From a virus: 26,219 nucleotides of DNA. Below, piece by piece: positions 19,101 to 23,800 of this stretch. Position 1 is the first letter of the stretch; each line of letters opens with the position of its first letter. Where the stretch lies: positions 1 to 26,219 of the IMG/VR virus record IMGVR_UViG_3300021962_000555. One strand, written 5' to 3'. The notes beneath the pieces were generated by a model that had not been told where the DNA came from, did not search any database, and saw nothing but the letters and a program-made list of their open reading frames with translations. Position numbers and translations under genes: made by a program.

Positions 19101-20377
19101 CAGTTCTACACGCAAACCATTGTATGCACGACATTGGTAACAATGTGCGTATCAGCGGAGTTATTTCAGAAGTTTCGCCAACGATTATTGACTCGGCGTA
19201 TCACACCAACGGCATCACAGCCACAGACGGTGTTGGAACATCCTTCTCACTGCACGTTAATGACGCTGCAGCATTCCACACAATTATTAATGGCGAAGTT
19301 ATTAGTTCCTCAAACTCTGGTTATATTGTTATCAGAGATCCCGAGATTCCCGAGCAGCATTTTGAAATCATTGAGTATAATGCAATTACATCTGATGGTA
19401 AGATTATTACCCTTCCCGCAGGATCTCGTGGTCAAGCAGGAACTGCGGCTTTGGCACACTCACCTAACAGTATTGTTGAATGCTACAATCTCGACGGCAT
19501 TCCTTTGACAGAGATCAATAAATTGCATACTGCAATTGGTTCACCAACTATCGATAGTTATAAGATCGCCGTTGATTCTGTTTCCACTTCTGGTATTACA
19601 AGTGGTGGTTACAACGCAACTGCAACTCAGAACATTCAATTTGAGCAAGTATATCCTCAAATTCAAATGACTGTGTATCCCGAGACAGATATTGCCACAA
19701 GAGTCAATGCTGTTAGTGGAACATCAATTCAGGATGGCAACAACGTTGAACAAGCATCCTTTATCAATGACGGTGTATACTATGATCTGATTGCTAACGA
19801 AGATAATTACTTTGATGAACCAAAACTGGTCGCATCGGTAGTTAATGAGTCAGCAAAACTCTCTGGTTCTAAGTCTCTGAACCTTCAGTTGCTGATGACC
19901 ACAGAGAACCAAAATGTCTCTCCTGTCATTGATACCGATCGCTGCTCATTGATCACAACCACTAATAGAGTCAATAACCTCTCTATTGGCGTAAATGATG
20001 CGGAAAAGAATGCTGGCGATCTCAACAGCGCAGTTTACATCACAAAGGTAATTAACCTCCTCAACGCAGCAAATACCCTTAAGGTTCGTTTTGAAGCCTG
20101 GAGACATCCACAAACAGAGATTCGTGTTATGTACAAACTCAATCCTGTTGGCACGTCACTTTCGTTCGATGAGATTGGTTATACATACTTTAACGGGAAT
20201 GGTCTGGAAGATAAGAGCATTCAGAAAACTGAAGATCTTCTGTATAGAGATTTTGAATATACCTTGGAAACTACCGATTACACTTCGGCACAAATCAAGA
20301 TTATTATGACATCTTCCAACCAGGCATATGTCCCGCTAATTAAAAACCTTCGTGTAATTGCTTTGAGTGACTTGTAA
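13187..20377 (+). CDS. Giant DUF4815-like virion structural protein (2396 residues)
   Basis: The N-terminus (NISPYFDDF, YKVLYRPGYPIQARELTTMQ, HMFKDGAMVIPGQVGYD) is the signature of the DUF4815-type structural proteins of cyanomyoviruses and related phages; the name is recalled, not searched. Residues about 480-930 and 1420-1950 hold several beta modules of the form F..GE.V.G..SGA.A.V. A Thr/Ser-rich linker (about 1320-1345, with ITTTTTSTTSSQ) precedes ERTIIPFIRSRNIAFRVQRL (about 1363-1382). DPLAQSFLVES (about 1613) starts a domain ending in PYAGVLFKSQNASTWT. The C-terminus has FEQVYPQIQMTVYPETD (about 2150) and SPVIDTDRCSLI (about 2245). No enzymatic motif or signal peptide was found. It directly follows gp8 (2-base gap), so a baseplate or tail-fibre-attachment role is likely but not shown. 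Its stop overlaps the next start (TAATG). Confidence 0.85.
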   Translation: MPQNTNLNISPYFDDFNKDNNFYKVLYRPGYPIQARELTTMQSLLQNQLESMGSHMFKDGAMVIPGQVGYDLDAKAIILQESFLGTNVELYREQLTGALITGLTTGIQAKVLFSISSAESERGYITMYLKYITSGGEDSDTNEFVPNEQLVCDRELTFGSTLVEIGTPFAQLLPTSATAIGSTATVANGVYFIRGYFVDVEEQTIILDQYSNNPSYRIGLEIFESIVTPEDDPGLNDNATGTSNYSAPGAHRFRIRCQLTKKVIDDDTDKNFIELLRINQSQVENFVDRTVYNELAKELARRTYDESGDYTVRDFDIRVREHQNDGSNGGVYLPGEKSREGVISASSYYATEISPGKAYVRGYEIETLTPTFLDLDKPRTTKALQNSIIPFELGNYMLMNNVKGSPIVNGNGINSNYQVLEFRDVKPNGVLTASGQVIAYARCAAYEHHSGSVVTSAATQWKTYLFDIQPLTLFEMDTSVSAGQGTVIRGRTSRAKAFISSDISNASTFTVYQVYGTFRTGEVIERDGVEIGTLDNYFTWQLTDAKGVTGRDPDTNSIIFAGDLILDSERVIIGTNFNVNSGTLTGTKSNFTLDLRPGDILTSDGTDTYTINRITTPGGTITGAVTSATVANGVSSGMSNGDYAFLVRLRAQVYDKETADLLIEMPKESINQISDESVIVARSFDDITVTGANDFTISLPADEQFLAYDDDHYCLVSLAPTAGTVLDIEPNLTFNTTGTPRTSLTVSNLAGVTSVRLIASVSKNQAEKKLKNATVMEVLKVERTSISSDAPKYGLSYGSLYGTRIEDDEISMGSSDVYKIHAVYESTDDSSAVIPYCIMQDATIFKKGTIIEGLTSKAKARVVNFNPVSYVCHFVYENDAFFILGETLRGFDANDQVITGIINDADNSINNGSKNVTDSFFLDTNQKGHYYDISKLVRYASFTKPLRKLKIVFDRFVHEATGDYFASESYVGIDYDDIPSFTENNVTKQLRDVLDFRPGVTPVLSGSGTVGSPYFVNCASLDFKDRSFTSGGVSNNATVIDIPKPESDFRCDYDFYLGRVDKLFLTDQSKFKIIKGIPGEQSEIPANIDNAMLLATMFHKPYGYSYKDVRIVRENNRRFTMRDIGAIEKRVDILEYYTSLNLLELETSSLPIKDADGFDKFKNGFLVDNFTSFDSAATTHEDFACSIDFKEGNLRPSHYTTNVSLQFSENNSSNITVHESGVITLPYNEVKFIIQPYASRVENVNPFNVFAYIGRLDLYPSSDDWVDSRRSPDQVVNIEGDFNSTLLRLGADWNTGFAPTQWNSWRTNWAASSTSSNTQFLRGPGIRRITTTTTSTTSSQSRSGLRTRVVPRVDRQSLGDRTIERTIIPFIRSRNIAFRVQRLKPNTRFYAFIDNVDINFYTTPKLLEVIKNTVEDIRTNDTPFVVGETVVGQTSGCRLRIVDVNDGFDDNLSPYDKSDLPSSYASTTPYLNIDTKIMSETVAGTYYGNALEGEILVGATSGARAVVKPKRLIADTNGNMSGIIWIPNPAINTNLRFATGTRVIRLTTSPSDSRTPGEVDSAAQHNYIASGVLETKQQTILAVRNADVVRDTVFQDRIVNTTSTSVRDTGWYDPLAQSFLVESKGGAFLTGCELYFRTRDERIPVSVQVREMANGYPTTKVLAFSDTTLLPSQINLSENGTIPTRFTFQSPVYVTENREYCLVVLSDSNEYKLWISRMGEDDVTSDRTISEQPYAGVLFKSQNASTWTADQYEDLKFVLYKAEFTPNTTGTAWFNNADLALGNGGISQLRNNPIITTKPQVKIVLSDSTANYTIGAELTQTDVSPAPSAVVREIVQGVPGSSNAYLIVDDLVGSFRQGVQSGNTYIYRIVSSRSLATITLTGVSGTFQVGESVTNGTGASAVVTSWTSGTGALEVKSVTGTFSDGDPITQVVNSVTVASGTIGTSGVSLTGDDINDYPSAPISYFNNATEVTVLHANHCMHDIGNNVRISGVISEVSPTIIDSAYHTNGITATDGVGTSFSLHVNDAAAFHTIINGEVISSSNSGYIVIRDPEIPEQHFEIIEYNAITSDGKIITLPAGSRGQAGTAALAHSPNSIVECYNLDGIPLTEINKLHTAIGSPTIDSYKIAVDSVSTSGITSGGYNATATQNIQFEQVYPQIQMTVYPETDIATRVNAVSGTSIQDGNNVEQASFINDGVYYDLIANEDNYFDEPKLVASVVNESAKLSGSKSLNLQLLMTTENQNVSPVIDTDRCSLITTTNRVNNLSIGVNDAEKNAGDLNSAVYITKVINLLNAANTLKVRFEAWRHPQTEIRVMYKLNPVGTSLSFDEIGYTYFNGNGLEDKSIQKTEDLLYRDFEYTLETTDYTSAQIKIIMTSSNQAYVPLIKNLRVIALSDL

Positions 20378-20601
20378 TGAGAAAAAAATACGCTCCTGTT
20401 GAGGGACACCCCGACTTGGTTCGGGATCCCTCATCTAAGGCAATACTAAATATTAACAACCTTCCAACTGGAACGGCAAAATCGAATCGTAAGGCACAGG
20501 GTGAAGCAGTTGACTCATTGCAATATGACGTTAATATGCTAAAATCTGAAATGTCTGAGATCAAATCTCTTTTGAAACTGTTATTGGAGAAACAACAATG
20601 A
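20377..20601 (+). CDS. Small basic protein with C-terminal coiled coil
   Basis: The protein has 74 residues. The N-terminal half has YAPVEGHPDLVRDPSSKAIL followed by NINN, a GHPxLxRD...AIxN pattern that I recall from small proteins of T4-like marine phages with no known function. The C-terminal 30 residues (VDSLQYDVNMLKSEMSEIKS and on) show hydrophobic heptad spacing, so a short coiled coil. The ATG shares its A with the stop of the giant upstream gene (TAATG) and the gene ends in ATGA, overlapping the next start by four bases, so all three are likely translationally coupled. An assembly factor or minor virion component are both possible. Confidence 0.72.
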   Translation: MRKKYAPVEGHPDLVRDPSSKAILNINNLPTGTAKSNRKAQGEAVDSLQYDVNMLKSEMSEIKSLLKLLLEKQQ

Positions 20602-20801
20602 GTGCAACTGAAACTGAAGTGATGACGGAAGAAGAACTTCTTGATGACTTTAAAAAAAGATTTACTGCACTGCGAGATGAAAATCAGCAACTTGCAGCAA
20701 AAGTAAGAGACAATGAGACTCAAATGCTGAAACTACAGGGGGCAATTGAAACTCTAGAGTATCTTGCAACAAATACGATTGTAGATGAAGTAACTGAATA
20801 A
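20598..20801 (+). CDS. Small acidic coiled-coil protein
   Basis: The protein has 67 residues, of which about 13-55 (LLDDFKKRFTALRDENQQLA and the following helix to about LEYLATNT) form a predicted coiled coil with acidic ends. A good Shine-Dalgarno GGAG (20586-20589) lies 8 bases before the ATG, inside the preceding gene, and the start overlaps that gene's stop (ATGA). The pairing of a basic and an acidic coiled-coil protein from overlapping genes suggests that they bind each other; this is inference. It is the last gene before the terminator. The function is unknown. Confidence 0.72.
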   Translation: MSATETEVMTEEELLDDFKKRFTALRDENQQLAAKVRDNETQMLKLQGAIETLEYLATNTIVDEVTE

Positions 20802-20806
20802 CTTAC

Positions 20807-20829
20807 AGGGACCGCTGAGGTCCCTTTTT
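20807..20829 (+). terminator. Intrinsic (Rho-independent) terminator
   Basis: A perfect 7-bp inverted repeat AGGGACC (20807-20813) and GGTCCCT (20819-20825) encloses a GCTGA loop and runs into TTTTT (20825-20829). It starts five bases after the stop of the small acidic protein, and should end the baseplate transcript before the tail-fibre gene. Confidence 0.9.
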
Positions 20830-20835
20830 AATGCT

Positions 20836-20843
20836 TATAAATA
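20836..20843 (+). promoter_or_regulatory. T4-type late promoter box (TATAAATA) for the tail-fibre gene
   Basis: An exact late consensus 42 bases before the ATG at 20886 and seven bases after the terminator T-tract, so the fibre gene appears to begin its own late transcription unit. The leader (about 20853-20885) has no convincing Shine-Dalgarno close to the start; AGAGAGG at 20846-20852 is too far upstream. Confidence 0.7.
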
Positions 20844-20885
20844 TCAGAGAGGCTACTAACCGTCCGCACGGATTAAAGTATAAAA

Positions 20886-23800
20886 ATGGCAAATAGAATC
20901 CAATTAAGACGTGATGGTGCTCAGCAGTGGGCGAACATCAACCCAATTCTGGCACAAGGCGAACTCGGAATCGAAATCGATACGTCGCGTATTAAGATCG
21001 GTGACGGTGTTACTCCGTGGAACTCTCTCAGGTATGAGCGACCACTTGAGACCGAAACCAACGCTGCTAACACTCTAGTTAAGCGTGACGCTGACGGTAA
21101 CTTTGAAGCGGGTGCAATTAGTGCCACATTGATTGGTAACGCTTCTACTGCAACCCGTCTGGCAAACGCACGTCAGATTCAATTAACTGGTTCTATTACT
21201 GCATCTGGTTCTTTTGATGGTTCTGCAAACCTCAACCTCGCAACAAACCTGGAAGTTATTCCATCACTTCCACATTATAATCCGAATGATCTAGAAGCTA
21301 CTGGCACATATTCTCTCGTACAAGTAGACTCTAGAGGTAGAGTCATTGGCGCTCAACTTGCATCAACCCTGTCGGACTATGGTATTACTGATGCGCAACC
21401 CTTAGATAGTGATCTGACAAGTCTTGCCACTCTGACAACACTGGGTCTTCTGTCAAGATCCTCTCAGGGAAGCATCCTCACAAGAACCCTTACTGGTGGT
21501 GCTGGTCGCATCATCTTCACAAACGCTGACGGTGTTAATGCCAACCCGTTTATCGACCTTGCTGACACGGCAGTTGTTGTCGGTTCATATAACGTAGAGT
21601 CCCTGACCTCATCGGGTACAGGTTCTCAAACTGTCAATGCAACCAAATTTACCGTTGACAGATATGGTCGTCTGACATATGCTCTTACGATACCTATCGC
21701 AACAGCAACTGAAGGTTCTAAGTATGCAGCATATAGTGCAGGTGCAACCTACAGCAGATACGATATCATTGAAACTGGCACTGGTGTATATCAGGCACTG
21801 CTAGATATTTCTGCTGGTCTGGGTGCTCCTTCGCATACGGATTCCAGTGACACTGGCAGTTGGAGATATCTGGGTGCTGCACTCACCGAACAGAAAGGTC
21901 TTGCATCATTTGCACAAGAAGACTTTGATGTTGACTCAAATGGTCACGTTACCATTGCTGCAGCAGGTGTTGATAATCGTCAACTCCAAAATAACAGAAT
22001 TATCTTCACTGACAGAAATACTGCTCAGGAATTTGAACTTGATAATGAACTCACAGCCGCAAATGCCCACAACGGTTTTGATTATCTGAATTACATTTAT
22101 GTCAATGATACTTCTGGGAACCTTCTATTTACTGCTAATAACGTTGATAACTCTGGCAGTGGTGGGGTTGATATTAACGTTGATACTCACATCAGTGGTG
22201 CCAATATCGTGCTGGATCGTCCTGGCACAAGTCCTCTCCAAACTATTGAGCGCACTGCTGGATCACTCAAGATTTTCCATAACGTCAATTCAGCCACAGA
22301 TAGAACTTTTGACATTGTTAGTACCAACGCTGGTGCTGGTACTGCCACCCTCAATATCACTGCTGACAATGGTATCGTCATCACCTCAACAGATGTCAAT
22401 GCAAAAGTTCAGGTAGAAGACTTTTACTTCCAAGAAAATGTTCTTGGTACAAGCAATGCCACAATGGTGCTTGATCCTGGTGACGATGATGCTGCAACAG
22501 GATTGGTTCAAATTCGTGGTAACCTCCAAGTTGATGGCGTAACTACAACAGTAAACTCAACAACAATTACCGTCGATGATCCGATCATCACTTTGGGAGG
22601 AGACACTGCTCCTACCGTTGATGACAATAAGGACCGTGGTGTTGAGATTCGTTATTATGATACTCAGGCACGTCTTGGATTCTTTGGTTGGGATGAAGAC
22701 TATGCCGATAGTAATATCTGGTCTGGTACTGGTGGTTATCGTTTCCTCTATAACGCAGCAAATACCAACGAAGTTTTCAGCGGTACAGATGCTCCGTTGA
22801 TTGCAGGTAACCTCAGATTAACAACCAATACTGGTTCTACTTCTACAACTTCAGGTACTCTGGTTGTTACTGGCGGTACTGGAATTAGTCAAAACCTCTG
22901 GGTTGGCGGTACATCAAACTTTGCTGGTCGTATGGACCTGGCAAGTAGCTTTAATCTGACTGCAGCAACTCAGTGGTTCCGTATCAATAATGGAACTACA
23001 AATGTATTCTACATTGATAGTGCAAATGGCAACACCTCAATCTGGGGTGATTTGTATCAGTTCAACAATAAAGTTATTCAAACGAATGGTAGCATCGTTA
23101 TTGATGGTGCTGGACAGAATCTGTTAATTAAGAATGGTTCCCTCCAGACTAAGTTTAGTGTAGCAAGTAATACTGGTAATACTGTATCCCAAGGTACATT
23201 GAATGTTGTTGGTGGAACTTCTCTCGATTCTACCCTTGATGTAGATGGTGCTACTACACTCAATAGCACTCTGGATGTTGATGGAAATACGGTTCTCCAC
23301 AATAACCTCACAATTGACACTACTGGTAAAATCTTCAAACTTACCAATGGTGCAAGTGATAAGTTTGTTGTTAGCAGCACAAATGGCAATACCGATATTG
23401 AAGGTACTCTGAATGTTGCTGGTCTCACCTACTTTGAAAATGTAGATGAACCAACAATCTCTACTGATGCAAACAACTACTTCATCATTGTAAGTTCAGA
23501 TTATGGCGCATTTAGATATGCTGGTGGTGGTTATGTTGAAGGTAATACTCTCTTCAATAGTGATGTATATATCAATGGCGCACTCAATCAGAGAGACCAA
23601 GGTACAGCAACTGAGACATTTAGCACACAGAACTACCTGAGAGTACGATACAAACTTCGTGCTGGTAGTTCCATCGCTTACACTCCCTCATATGCTCAAG
23701 ACGATAATTCAAACTTGAGAGTGTATGGTGGTGCTGGTGTTGCAACAGATCTGCACATTGGCGATAATCTTTACATTGGTAGAAAGACCAGTGGAACTGA

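Noticed and set aside
20447-20456. CTAAATATT sequence inside the small basic protein gene as a promoter
   Set aside because: It departs from the late consensus and is internal to a coding region that is tightly coupled to its neighbours.
20860-20871. Small inverted repeat CCGT-CCGC-ACGG in the tail-fibre leader
   Set aside because: A 4-bp stem is too short to claim as a regulatory hairpin.
20886-21040. Diversity-generating retroelement suggested by the tropism-determinant-like N-terminus
   Set aside because: No reverse transcriptase, template repeat or C-type lectin variable region is visible, and this N-terminal domain is common in ordinary fibres. The 3' end of the gene is outside the window.
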